DNA of 36,505 nucleotides from a virus (IMGVR_UViG_3300012936_002595:1-36505); one strand, 5' to 3'; positions 1 through 8,148 are shown, counted from the first letter of the stretch. Numbers and translations are program-made. Notes: generated by a model from the letters alone, not told the origin.

Positions 1-1
1 A

Positions 2-592
2 CTCAAAGATATTATGTCTACATATGAGAAAGAAATGCAAATTACTAAGGCTGTAGAAGATCAAGCAGAAGCAGACACGCCACAAAGCGGATATGATACT
101 ACAAAATTATATACTTTACAACAGGACGAAACAGGAAAAACAGAACTTGTTACTGCTGATACTACAATAGATGATGCGGACATTGATACTGTAACTGCCG
201 ATACTGTGTTCCAATCAGCAGAAGCAAATGGCTACAAAGGCTATTTACTAGGTGATGGTATTCCGCCTAACGGAGCACCATTCACACAAGGAATAGCATT
301 TCCATTAGGTCCATCAGAAGGACAATTCCATCTGAGAACTGATTACAAACCTACTAGACTATTTAGGTTTGCTAAAGGAAGATGGAGCAAAGTAGAGGAT
401 GATGTGAGAACAAATATAACTAATTTAGGTCCTAGCGATACTGCACCAGGTGCAGACTTTGCTGGAAACGAAAAACGTGAAACACAAAAAACTTCGTTCA
501 TCAACAATACAAATGAATCAGTAATTGATGGAGAAACAGTTAAAGAAAGACAGAGTCTTTCAAAAGCACTTAAACCAAAGGCAGATGAATAA
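2..592 (+). CDS. Probable neck protein, C-terminal part (gp14-like), partial at window edge
   Basis: The frame is open from base 2, and the first ATG at 14 has no stop before it, so this is most likely the end of a longer gene that begins outside the window. About 196 residues are visible. They are acidic and threonine-rich at first, then a compact part with GIPPNGAPFTQGIAFPLG and TRLFRFAKGRWSKVEDD, and a tail reading ERQSLSKALKPKADE. The tail resembles, from memory, the end of neck proteins in marine T4-like phages. The position just before a gp15-like gene matches the T4 order 14-15. The stop overlaps the next start in TAATG, which suggests translational coupling. The gp14 name rests on order and a remembered tail motif and is not certain; another neck or virion protein is possible. 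Confidence 0.5.
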   Translation, partial: LKDIMSTYEKEMQITKAVEDQAEADTPQSGYDTTKLYTLQQDETGKTELVTADTTIDDADIDTVTADTVFQSAEANGYKGYLLGDGIPPNGAPFTQGIAFPLGPSEGQFHLRTDYKPTRLFRFAKGRWSKVEDDVRTNITNLGPSDTAPGADFAGNEKRETQKTSFINNTNESVIDGETVKERQSLSKALKPKADE

Positions 593-771
593 TGCGTATA
601 GATGAAATATTAGGGTTCGCAACAAGAACGCCGAGAAGAACAACTATTAAGAAAAAAGTACGTAAAGATGATGACGAGCCACTTGCAATTAAGTTACAGC
701 AACGTAGAGCTGCTGCTGCAAAAGGTGATAAAAATGCGTTTACACACGATTTTAAAAAGGCAAGTAAGTAA
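592..771 (+). CDS. Small basic protein, 59 residues, unknown function
   Basis: This short frame fills the gap between the neck-like gene and gp15. Its ATG overlaps the preceding stop in TAATG, and its own stop overlaps the gp15 start in a second TAATG, so it sits in a translationally coupled chain with no free bases. The protein starts MRIDEILGFATRTPRRTTIK and is rich in Lys and Arg, with a basic run (RR, KKK), an acidic DDDE, an alanine run and a basic end. It has no signal peptide, membrane segment or known motif. Its place suggests a minor neck or tail component, or a nucleic-acid-binding or assembly factor. Function is unknown; that it is a gene is supported by exact packing and codon use like its neighbours. 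Confidence 0.7.
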   Translation: MRIDEILGFATRTPRRTTIKKKVRKDDDEPLAIKLQQRRAAAAKGDKNAFTHDFKKASK

Positions 772-2210
772 TGGATTTCTTTTACGACGGACAAATTAGA
801 AAATATGTTACTCAGTTTATGAGAATCTTTATTGGTTTCAAATACGAAGCAGGTAATGGAGATCAGCAAACTGTTCCAGTAATGTATGGAGATCTAACAA
901 GACAAGTTGCAAACATCATAAGAGAAAATTCTGAAAACAAAATGCCAACAGTACCTAGAATGGCTGCGTATATCACTGGATTAGATATAGATACATCAAG
1001 GTTAACAGATCCTACATTTGTAAGTAAAGTCAATATACGTGAACGTAACTACACTGTAGATGACGCGGGTAACAGACAATATACAGGCGCTCCAGGTAAA
1101 AATGTTACAGTAGAAAGATTGATGCCAACGCCTTACTTGATGACTTGCAAATTAGATGTATGGACATCTAACACAGACCAAAAACTACAATTGTTAGAAC
1201 AGATAATGGTGCTATTTAATCCTGCATTTGAAATACAAACAAATGACAACTATATTGACTGGACAAGTTTAAGTGTTGTAAGAATGACAGGTATGAATTT
1301 TAGTTCAAGAAGTATACCGGCAGGTACTGAATCAGATATTGATATTTGTTCATTAGATTTTGAAATCCCTATATACGTGTCTCCGCCTGCAAAAGTAAAA
1401 AAACTTGGAGTTGTGAGAAGTATTGTTGCTAACATATTTACAGAAGATGGCGATGTACAAAATTTATCAAGTTTAGTATACAATCAAACAGATTCAAATG
1501 TTGTATACGTAAATCCAAGATATCCAGTGTTGTTGTTTAAATCAAATAATGGCAATCCTAACGATTATGATTTATCAATTGTAGATCAAAATGCTGCAAT
1601 TCAGAGTTTAGGTTTAGACAAAAAAGAATTTACAGATGATAGAAAATTAGATTGGAATGCTGTACTTGCTGCTTTAGGTAGTTTCCAAGAAGGCACAAGC
1701 ACTATACATTTCCGCCAACCTAACGGTAAAGAAATTACAGGAACTTTTGCTATTAATCCTGTAGACAACTTTATTTTATTAGTTACAATTGATAAAGATA
1801 GTCCAGGTTGGACAGAAAATACTTTACTAGAAAGTCCACAATACCCAACAGGTAAAGGAACTTTTGATGCAATTGTAGACCCAACTACGTATAATCCTAT
1901 TACAAGATTAAATGGAATAGATAACATTCCTGTAGGGCATAGATTTTTAATTCTTGAAGATGTAGCAGATGATGCAGATGGCTGGAAAAACAAAGATGGA
2001 ACAAATACTGCTATTAAAGCAAACAGTGTTGCAGAATGGAATGGTTCAAGTTGGTCAGTTGCATTTGATCCTTCAGCAGTAGAAGATTTCACATATCTAT
2101 CTAACATAACTACTGGAATACAGTATAAATGGGATGGTATACAATGGCTTAAATCTTTTGAAGGAGAATATGCACCAGGTTATTGGAGACTAGATCCCGA
2201 AGGTGCATAA
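771..2210 (+). CDS. gp15: Tail sheath stabilizer / tail terminator, gp15-like
   Basis: A 479-residue protein whose first ~230 residues follow the pattern of T4 gp15, the protein that caps the finished tail tube and sheath and joins the tail to the neck. Matching stretches recalled from T4 include an aromatic start (FFYDGQIRKYVTQF against YFYNSSFRRYA), VPVMYGD against VPITYAS, a Pro-rich strand MPTPYLMTCKLDVWTSNTDQ followed by LLEQIMVLFNPAFEIQTND, and a last strand LDFEIPIYVSPPAKVKKLG. T4 gp15 has 272 residues; the extra ~250 here are a beta-rich extension with WNGSSW and YKWDGIQW, motifs common in phage fibres. The start overlaps the preceding stop. The T4 gene order supports the call. The assignment was made by eye, without alignment. 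Confidence 0.72.
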   Translation: MDFFYDGQIRKYVTQFMRIFIGFKYEAGNGDQQTVPVMYGDLTRQVANIIRENSENKMPTVPRMAAYITGLDIDTSRLTDPTFVSKVNIRERNYTVDDAGNRQYTGAPGKNVTVERLMPTPYLMTCKLDVWTSNTDQKLQLLEQIMVLFNPAFEIQTNDNYIDWTSLSVVRMTGMNFSSRSIPAGTESDIDICSLDFEIPIYVSPPAKVKKLGVVRSIVANIFTEDGDVQNLSSLVYNQTDSNVVYVNPRYPVLLFKSNNGNPNDYDLSIVDQNAAIQSLGLDKKEFTDDRKLDWNAVLAALGSFQEGTSTIHFRQPNGKEITGTFAINPVDNFILLVTIDKDSPGWTENTLLESPQYPTGKGTFDAIVDPTTYNPITRLNGIDNIPVGHRFLILEDVADDADGWKNKDGTNTAIKANSVAEWNGSSWSVAFDPSAVEDFTYLSNITTGIQYKWDGIQWLKSFEGEYAPGYWRLDPEGA

Positions 2211-2218
2211 GTAGTTTT

Positions 2219-2605
2219 ATGCAAAAAAGAGTAGGCCTACTATATCTATCAAGAGATTCTCACCGAATACTTCTAATATTAGAAAATGAAAGGTGGACTG
2301 TGCCTACGTTTGCATTAGAAAATAATGTAATACAAGATAGCCAAGATTTACAACAGAAATTTTCATCTGGTAAAATAATACCTATAGAATTATATCTATC
2401 TAAAGACAAAGGATTTGAGTACGGAACATATATTTGTCTTGTAAAAGAAGAATTTATAACTGAAGTTATACCTACATTTTGTTGGGCGGATTTAAATTAT
2501 CTACCCAAGAATGTGCATACAGGGTTAAGAAGCACATTAAATAATAGTCTAATTAGAACTAAAATAGAAACAGTTTTGGAGTTAGAAGATGCTATCAATA
2601 TTTAA
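2219..2605 (+). CDS. Nudix-fold-like protein lacking the Nudix box
   Basis: I chose the ATG at 2219 (MQKRVGLLYLSRD), eight bases after gp15, over an upstream ATG at 2183 that would overlap gp15 and add an unlikely N-terminus. The 128 residues begin with two strands (RVGLLYLSRDSHRILLILEN) and WTVPTFALE, which resembles the start of Nudix hydrolases (strand, lysed substrate strand, W-x-P-G). The catalytic Nudix box G-x5-E-x7-REUxEExGU is absent, so hydrolysis of nucleotide diphosphates is unlikely. The second half has ELYLSKDKGFEYGTYICLV, then CWADLNYLPKNVHTGL and a C-terminal helix. Similar box-less proteins, as I recall, occur near tail genes in marine T4-like phages. Its last bases overlap the next gene. 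Exact role unknown. Confidence 0.6.
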   Translation: MQKRVGLLYLSRDSHRILLILENERWTVPTFALENNVIQDSQDLQQKFSSGKIIPIELYLSKDKGFEYGTYICLVKEEFITEVIPTFCWADLNYLPKNVHTGLRSTLNNSLIRTKIETVLELEDAINI

Positions 2606-2879
2606 TTCAGAATCATTTCAAAATGATTTAAGCAGATATACGAATGAAATTAAAAAGATCGACAATGTAGATGTGAAAACTAATTGCCAAACATTGCTTG
2701 ATAGATTAATAAGTGAAGTAAACAAATTCGATAAAGAACATGAACAACTAATTTTTAGTAGAGATATTCGAGATAGTCAACCTGTTAAACAGAGTATGGT
2801 AGATATTAGAAAAGCTCTAGAAAGGAAAATAGAAGAGTATAAAAAAACAGTTCAAATTAGATCGAAACAAAGTTCTTAA
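2589..2879 (+). CDS. Small helical protein, unknown function
   Basis: A 96-residue, strongly charged protein with no Cys except one (CQTLLDRL). It is predicted to be nearly all helix, with heptad-like spacing in LLDRLISEVNKFDKEHEQL and in the C-terminal IRKALERKIEEYKKTVQ. Its start overlaps the preceding gene by 17 bases, which suggests coupled translation. Its 3' end overlaps the end of the convergent fibre gene by 23 bases (2857-2879). In T4 the gene after 15 is 16 (small terminase), which is also helical, but no sequence feature here lets me call it so. It may be an assembly factor of the neck/tail region. Confidence 0.6.
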   Translation: MLSIFNSESFQNDLSRYTNEIKKIDNVDVKTNCQTLLDRLISEVNKFDKEHEQLIFSRDIRDSQPVKQSMVDIRKALERKIEEYKKTVQIRSKQSS

Positions 2880-4437
2880 CAGTAATATTTCCTACCATTC
2901 CTGAGTGTAACGAACATTGATATCTAAATGTTCCTGATTCGCTACTAGGAATTTTCCAATACAATACACCAGCGTCTTTACCTTGAGCACTTGCAGCAGT
3001 ACTAACTGTTCCATCAGTTGCAACATGTGTTAATCCTGTATTATAATTACTTCCTGAAAAATCTTGAAGTAGGAAAGGATGTGATCCTGCCATAGTGCTT
3101 AAATTAAATGCTATAGTTGTTCCGTTTAGTGCATAGATTGTAGGATTATTTGTTGATCCATATTGATCAAATCTGTAAGCAGTGCTGCCACTGTTTGTTA
3201 CATCTAACATAGTAATTGCTGGTAGATATATTTTATCAACTGTTAAATTTGCCTCATCAACATCTGTAAGGTCATCAAAATTAGGTGTTGATGCTGATGC
3301 TGTAAACGTTATTGTATCAGTAGTAGCATTTGTTGTAATATTAATTCCTGAACCACCTACAAATGTTACTTCATCAGTTTCGCTATCTGCTACAACACTA
3401 GATTGTCCAGATATTGCAAATGATGCAAAAGCATTTTGGTTTGCATCTCCGCCTCCAGCAGATGCAGAAGGTATCCAATTAGAGCCGTTCCATTGTAAAA
3501 CATCGTTTGTGCTAGGTGCCGATGACGTAGTATCTACATCACTAAGAGCATCTATACTTGAACTACCAGTTAGATATGTTCCAAGATCACTTATCTGACT
3601 TTCAGTAATACTAAGTGCTGCTTGGTGTTGTGTGACACTTGACTCAGTAATGTTTACATTTGGTACATTTGCCCAAGTAACTGCTGCTGTTAGATCGTTT
3701 ACTTCAGCAGTTAACGCTCCTAATCCCGAGGCTGTTGGAGGAGTAAATTTAAATTCACCTGTGCTATTATCATAAGAGATTGCACCATTGCCGCTTGGAG
3801 TATTTTCAACACCAACACTCAAACTTGCTAGTGTTAAAATTGCAGGTTTGTTGTTTAAATTATTATAATCAAGGTAATAAGAACCGTCAAAACCATCAAG
3901 TGTATCAGCATCTGTTCCAGCGCCACCAGTTGTAGCATCTGCGCCAGGAGCCCATTGTGCACCATTCCATTTTAAAACTTGTCCTGTTGTCGGAGCAGAA
4001 CTTGTTGTATCAACATCACTTAAAAAGTCAATGCTAAATGCATCCATGTTAATTTCTACATTGTCTGTATCTGTAGCAATAGAGGTTGATATATTTGTGC
4101 CACCGATTATATTAAGAGTATCATTAATACTTGCTGCTACTGTTGAACCTTCATCAGCAGTAATAGTACCAAAGGCATCTCCACCGCCACCTGTACTAGT
4201 AATAGTAAGTGTATCGCCTACTATTGCAGTAGTAACATTAGTGCCGCCAGCAACTGTAAGACTGTCTGTAGGAATGTTGGCTTCAGTAAATCCTGTATCT
4301 GCATTGAATCTTGTAAAAATATTTGCTCCAGGCGGTGATGTGGTTACATTCCAGGAAGTACCGTCATACTGCCAAGTAGTACTACCTTCTGTAAATGTAT
4401 CATTTAGTGCCGGGCTAGCCGGAAAGTTTATTGCCAT
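2857..4437 (-). CDS. Fibre-like virion protein with C-terminal cupredoxin-like domain
   Basis: A 526-residue protein of Ser/Thr/Gly/Ala-rich beta repeats, typical of phage fibres. It opens with PASPALNDTFTEGSTTWQYD and GTSWNV, a common fibre start, and has two copies of a DVDTTSSAP...WNG..W module (around residues 140-170 and 290-325). The last ~120 residues look like a cupredoxin: a strand with YRFDQYGS, then GTTIAFNL, then His453 in AGSHPFLLQD, and near the end YQCSLHSGMVGNITV with Cys508, His511 and Met514. The Cys-x2-His-x2-Met spacing is that of amicyanin, a type 1 copper protein. Copper binding is inferred. A TAAATA late promoter box lies 17 bases upstream and AAGGAAATATTATG gives a ribosome site. 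It is last in the 8071-2857 unit. Confidence 0.8.
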   Translation of the reverse strand: MAINFPASPALNDTFTEGSTTWQYDGTSWNVTTSPPGANIFTRFNADTGFTEANIPTDSLTVAGGTNVTTAIVGDTLTITSTGGGGDAFGTITADEGSTVAASINDTLNIIGGTNISTSIATDTDNVEINMDAFSIDFLSDVDTTSSAPTTGQVLKWNGAQWAPGADATTGGAGTDADTLDGFDGSYYLDYNNLNNKPAILTLASLSVGVENTPSGNGAISYDNSTGEFKFTPPTASGLGALTAEVNDLTAAVTWANVPNVNITESSVTQHQAALSITESQISDLGTYLTGSSSIDALSDVDTTSSAPSTNDVLQWNGSNWIPSASAGGGDANQNAFASFAISGQSSVVADSETDEVTFVGGSGINITTNATTDTITFTASASTPNFDDLTDVDEANLTVDKIYLPAITMLDVTNSGSTAYRFDQYGSTNNPTIYALNGTTIAFNLSTMAGSHPFLLQDFSGSNYNTGLTHVATDGTVSTAASAQGKDAGVLYWKIPSSESGTFRYQCSLHSGMVGNITVKNFVSI

Positions 4438-4454
4438 AATATTTCCTTATACAG

Positions 4455-4461
4455 TATTTAG
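4455..4461 (-). promoter_or_regulatory. T4-type late promoter box CTAAATA
   Basis: On the minus strand the box CTAAATA is followed by CTGTATAAGGAAATATTATG. It directly follows the stop of the protease gene and ends 17 bases before the start of the 526-residue fibre gene. The T4 consensus is TATAAATA, and related phages use CTAAATA. It probably lets the last gene of the unit be expressed on its own late in infection. Confidence 0.6.
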
Positions 4462-6495
4462 TTATTTCTTCAATCTGAAGTTTGCTGCGCCTTTTATTGT
4501 TAGTTTATTTGTGATTCTACGCTTACCTGTTTTGAATCTTTCATCCCAAGGTGCTTGATATAAAACTCTAGGTGATGCACCTTCTAAACTTGGATAGTCA
4601 GTCCAATTAGCGTCATTAGGTGTTGTAGATTCAACACCAACGTAAAAATCACTTGAATCTTGGGTGTTTAAGTTTAGTGTCCATTCTTTTAATTCTTTCC
4701 ATGTCCAATCTCTATTGTGTTCTAAAACTGTTGTTAAGAATCCAGCAGCAACTGGGCATGCAGCACTAGTACCACTAAATGTACAGTCGGTTGCTGTTCC
4801 ACTGTTATATGTAAACCCACTGTATGTATCGGGCCTATTTCCAACACTACTATAGGTTTTATTTGCAGCCAATGTTCCATCTGCTGCTGCAAATACATCT
4901 ATTTGATTGCCTCTATCACTATATCCTACTTTTCTTTCTGTGCTTCCTGTACCATAGTTGTCGTCTAGCGCACCTATGTTGATAGTTTTGTAATCTGTGT
5001 TGCCACTTTCATTAGTATACATTCCGCCTTGTTGAGGAAATCCTGTTCTATTTGTTGTGCCAAATACTTCTACACCAAACTCTGTAAATGAAGAATTTTC
5101 TAAAGTTCCTCCATTATCAGTGGTAATATAATTATTGTAATCTGGGTGTCCTTCTTTAACAACTTTTTGATTACTGTTACCAGCAGCACCAACAAATATA
5201 ACACCTTCATCAATCATTTCATCTAGTGCAGTTGTTAGTGAATTAGTTTTCATTTGACTTTTCCAACGTCCACTATCACCTTGTGTTCCCATATGGCTTA
5301 ACCAAGCAATGCCTGATTCAGATGTGTAAGATGTGTTTGTAGTTGCACGATGTGTGTAATAATATGTCGAACCGCCTGGATCTTTATTTGCACGATATCC
5401 CCAACTGTTTGAAGAAAGTGTTGGATCTTTTGTTCCGTATAGCGGATTAATTGGTTTCATTCTGTGGAATAATTTTTGTATATCAAATCCGGTTTCTATG
5501 CCAATACCCATTGTGCCATATAAATCAAGATTCCATTTGTTCGCATTAAATGCCCAACCCTGTGTTCTACCAAAAGATAATGCACCACACGGTGTGCCGT
5601 GTTCTCCTTCGGAATCTATGCCTGCTATTCTAGGTCGTGTTGTGTTATCTCCTAGCACATTTAATCTTGTATAATTGGTACTGACTGTAACAGTACCTTC
5701 ATTAGCAAATTTTGCACTGCGGTTAGAAGCATTGCTCCACCATGCTCTCGCTTCTGATTCAGTAGGAACAATAGTACCATCCCAGCGTGTAATTAATCTA
5801 TTACCTGGATCTGCATCGAACCATTCTGGATCTATATAATATGGACTGTCTAGTGCTATATCAAGTACATCACAAGTTCCGTTACCTGGTAATTTATTAC
5901 CGCCTATATAACCTATAGGATTTTCAACAGGTGTGGTTCCGTCACTGACTTCTAAACAATTGTTTTGGAATTCTGGATGTCCTATCCACATACCCTCATC
6001 TGCAACAATTAAATCTATATTTTTTCCTGTAGCATATTGTTGTATATTAACTTCAGGTACAGCAGTGTCGGTTAATGAACCGTCTACCCAAGGGTCTAAA
6101 AATTGTTGGTGTCTATATAATTGGTATCCTGTTCTATTAACATCATTTGTGTTTAATCCTGATACTCTTCTATAATTTTTTACTGATCCAGTATATCTAT
6201 TTACTAGATCAGGTCTTACTGCTTGTAATTCATCTTTAGGAGGTTTGTATTCATCATACTTTGAATAATCAATATTAATAAATCTTATTCTAGGATCTGA
6301 TTTTAGTGTAGTGGCTTCTTCGTCTGTTAGTAGATAAGATCCTCTAGTAGGACTATGTTGCTTGTCGTCATCAACTGTTACAGTACGAGTAGGTACTGCT
6401 TCATATGTATTTCCGTCTGCAATTAATTCTGCATGCAGTTCTTGCCATTGTTCTTCGGTGTGTGTACCTAGTTGATAATATTTTTCATCAGCCAT
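4462..6495 (-). CDS. Subtilisin-like serine protease (peptidase S8 family), virion-associated
   Basis: A 677-residue protein with the full S8 catalytic set in order: Asp166 in LIVADEGMWIGHPEF, His299 in SEGEHGTPCGALSFG, the oxyanion Asn440 in VIFVGAAGNSNQ, and Ser577 in CTFSGTSAACPVAAG. The first ~110 residues carry an N-terminal region with LTDEEATTLKSDPRIRFINI, which resembles the inhibitor/propeptide (I9-like) fold of subtilases. Asp to His spacing (~130) is longer than usual, so there is an insert. No signal peptide is visible, so export by secretion is unlikely; it may be carried on the particle. It lies between two fibre genes with cupredoxin-like domains and is spaced 10 bases from the upstream one. 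Possible targets are host surface proteins, or phage proteins during maturation. Similar proteins, as I recall, occur in marine T4-like phages. Confidence 0.88.
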   Translation of the reverse strand: MADEKYYQLGTHTEEQWQELHAELIADGNTYEAVPTRTVTVDDDKQHSPTRGSYLLTDEEATTLKSDPRIRFINIDYSKYDEYKPPKDELQAVRPDLVNRYTGSVKNYRRVSGLNTNDVNRTGYQLYRHQQFLDPWVDGSLTDTAVPEVNIQQYATGKNIDLIVADEGMWIGHPEFQNNCLEVSDGTTPVENPIGYIGGNKLPGNGTCDVLDIALDSPYYIDPEWFDADPGNRLITRWDGTIVPTESEARAWWSNASNRSAKFANEGTVTVSTNYTRLNVLGDNTTRPRIAGIDSEGEHGTPCGALSFGRTQGWAFNANKWNLDLYGTMGIGIETGFDIQKLFHRMKPINPLYGTKDPTLSSNSWGYRANKDPGGSTYYYTHRATTNTSYTSESGIAWLSHMGTQGDSGRWKSQMKTNSLTTALDEMIDEGVIFVGAAGNSNQKVVKEGHPDYNNYITTDNGGTLENSSFTEFGVEVFGTTNRTGFPQQGGMYTNESGNTDYKTINIGALDDNYGTGSTERKVGYSDRGNQIDVFAAADGTLAANKTYSSVGNRPDTYSGFTYNSGTATDCTFSGTSAACPVAAGFLTTVLEHNRDWTWKELKEWTLNLNTQDSSDFYVGVESTTPNDANWTDYPSLEGASPRVLYQAPWDERFKTGKRRITNKLTIKGAANFRLKK

Positions 6496-6505
6496 TGTCT
6501 AACCC

Positions 6506-8071
6506 TTATATCAAGTTTACCCAAGAGCCATTCTCATATCCTTGAAATTTATTGTCAGTAGTATTGTATATAAGATCACCATTTGCTGCTGTAAGAGCAT
6601 TACGTTCTACTGTTGTTACTCTTAACATTTGTAAAGGACCTGTAGTCGGAACAATTCTAGTTCCTGCATTCAATTCTATTTCATTATCGGAAAATATTTC
6701 AGGAGTTCCAGACCCTTCAGAAGTAAACTCGCCGTTTATAATTAAATTGTTTTGTACAGTTAAATTATTGTTTACTACTGCATCATTGTTTACATTTAAA
6801 TTTACACCTACTGTTGCATCTTGTAATACTGTCAAATCGTTACCAACTGTGACATCACTGTCCATATCTACAGCAGGAGTAAACACAATGCTTGTGCTAT
6901 CTGTACTGTCAATTGTGTTTGAACTAAATGTAATGTTTCCAGTATTTCCTGCCACGGCTATATCGCCTGAACCTAGTACACTACTTCCATTTATAGTTTT
7001 AATATTTGTTCCACTTACTAAAGTTGCTTGGCCGTCACTTATGCCGTATCCTGATAATGTAGTTGGTGTACCTGTTAAACTTGCAAAAGTTTGTGCTGGA
7101 ACTGAAGTTATATACCCACTGTCATTAGTGAATGCGCTTACATTAGTAGGAGCACCTGTTAAATCACCATAGGCTCCGCTAAAGCCTCCTGAAGCATCTT
7201 GAAATGTAAATGTGCCATTACCGTTTGTAGTTAAGACTTGTCCGTTTGTTCCATCTGCAATTCCTAATCCTAATAGCGTACCAGGAGCAGGTGCAGCAGG
7301 TTGTACCCATTGACTACTATCTGTATCTTGCACATATACATACAATTTAGCAGTCGAACTATTGTACCATATATCTCCTTGTGATGGACTATCAGGAGCA
7401 GTGTCAGAAACTGCTAGACTTGCACCGCCGCTACCAGAACCTGTACCTGGTTCAGCAACAGTAATTGTGTTGCCCATACCTGAATGATAACCACACCAAG
7501 TGTAAAGCGTAGTAGGAGTGTTGTTAGTAACAGTAATTTGAACTGAACGTGTTGTTGCAGTTGCAAACGATTCTTTATACTTTGTTTTAGTTACAATAAC
7601 TCCGTCTAATTGGTATATAACATTATCAAGATATGCAGTACCTCCACCTAATTCACCATTAGCATTATCAGAACTAAAATTTAAAGGATGTTGATTAAGT
7701 GTTGTGCCGTTACTGTTAGGAAAATATAAATTAGTTAAATCATTTTGATTAAAAAGATATGTGTATCCAATCACAAACGTCATTTCAGGATTTTCAACAC
7801 CGTTCAAGTAGTAAACGTTTCCGTTGTCTGGTGTATTTCTTGCTACTGTTGTGTTGTAATTTACAGTTGCAACACCAGATGAAGTTATTTCTTTTGTTAC
7901 GTTTGTAGGTGTTAAAACACTGATTCCGCCTTTGGCAGTACCGTCATAGATTCTTAAGGCATTTGCTTGCCTATCAAAAAATATTTCACCTCTTGACCCT
8001 ACATTTCTGTCAAGAAAATCCGTTTCTCTCGGTATAATACGTACTGCGTTGAATATTGGTATTGTGGACAT
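6506..8071 (-). CDS. Fibre-like virion protein with internal cupredoxin-like domain
   Basis: I start at the ATG at 8071 (MSTIPIFNAVRII), because the conserved part begins there with RETDFLDRNVGSRGEIFFD and IYDG. Longer in-frame starts up to 8227 would add an unlikely N-terminus that runs into the opposite gene. The 521 residues hold a cupredoxin-like domain at about 70-207: YYLNGVENPEMTFVIGYTY, His128 in LNQHPLNFSSD, and the end LYTWCGYHSGMGNTITV with Cys193, His196 and Met199 (Cys-x2-His-x2-Met). After this come fibre modules (DTAPDSPSQGDIWYNSS, repeated NNDAVVNNNLTVQNN strands) and an end FQGYENGSWVNLI. It is the first gene of a unit with the S8 protease and the 526-residue fibre. Copper binding is inferred. 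Confidence 0.8.
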   Translation of the reverse strand: MSTIPIFNAVRIIPRETDFLDRNVGSRGEIFFDRQANALRIYDGTAKGGISVLTPTNVTKEITSSGVATVNYNTTVARNTPDNGNVYYLNGVENPEMTFVIGYTYLFNQNDLTNLYFPNSNGTTLNQHPLNFSSDNANGELGGGTAYLDNVIYQLDGVIVTKTKYKESFATATTRSVQITVTNNTPTTLYTWCGYHSGMGNTITVAEPGTGSGSGGASLAVSDTAPDSPSQGDIWYNSSTAKLYVYVQDTDSSQWVQPAAPAPGTLLGLGIADGTNGQVLTTNGNGTFTFQDASGGFSGAYGDLTGAPTNVSAFTNDSGYITSVPAQTFASLTGTPTTLSGYGISDGQATLVSGTNIKTINGSSVLGSGDIAVAGNTGNITFSSNTIDSTDSTSIVFTPAVDMDSDVTVGNDLTVLQDATVGVNLNVNNDAVVNNNLTVQNNLIINGEFTSEGSGTPEIFSDNEIELNAGTRIVPTTGPLQMLRVTTVERNALTAANGDLIYNTTDNKFQGYENGSWVNLI

Positions 8072-8075
8072 ACTG

Positions 8076-8082
8076 TATTTAT
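8076..8082 (-). promoter_or_regulatory. T4-type late promoter box ATAAATA at start codon
   Basis: On the minus strand the sequence GATAAATACAGTATG places a late box only four bases before the start codon of the 521-residue fibre gene. No AGGAG-like site lies before that ATG. With T4-type spacing, transcription would begin at or next to the ATG, which would give a leaderless message. The box itself matches those at 26974 and 19211. Confidence 0.55.
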
Positions 8083-8115
8083 CATTCGATAGGGAAATAA
8101 TTTTTTGGTATATTA

Positions 8116-8148
8116 TTGCACAGGTAAATATTAAAGTACACATATAAT
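8116..8148 (+). promoter_or_regulatory. Candidate promoter for the heptose operon
   Basis: The 91-base divergent gap between 8071 and 8163 must hold a start for the plus-strand operon. Two candidates are visible. One is GTAAATA at 8124-8130 (late-type), 32 bases before the ATG. The other is TATAAT at 8143-8148 with TTGCAC at 8116-8121, but the 21-base spacing is longer than the usual 17. I cannot choose between them. Confidence 0.3.

Noticed and set aside
1601-2107. Open frame antisense to gp15
   Set aside because: It is a shadow of the gp15 reading frame, without start signals or recognisable domains.
2183-2218. Earlier start for the Nudix-like gene
   Set aside because: It overlaps the end of gp15 in another frame and adds a Cys/Arg-rich segment unlike the rest. 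The ATG at 2219 follows the gp15 stop closely and starts a regular strand.
4031-4558. Long open frames antisense to fibre genes (for example 4031-4558, 6552-7172 and 20850-21398 on the plus strand)
   Set aside because: Their proteins are hydrophobic Val/Pro/Ser-rich, the usual mirror of Thr/Gly/Asn-rich fibre coding sequence. They have no ribosome sites and cross gene boundaries.
2857-8071. Plastocyanin as a photosynthesis gene carried by the phage
   Set aside because: The copper-site motifs lie within long fibre proteins in a structural operon, not in a free ~100-residue protein with a signal peptide. They are better read as virion domains.
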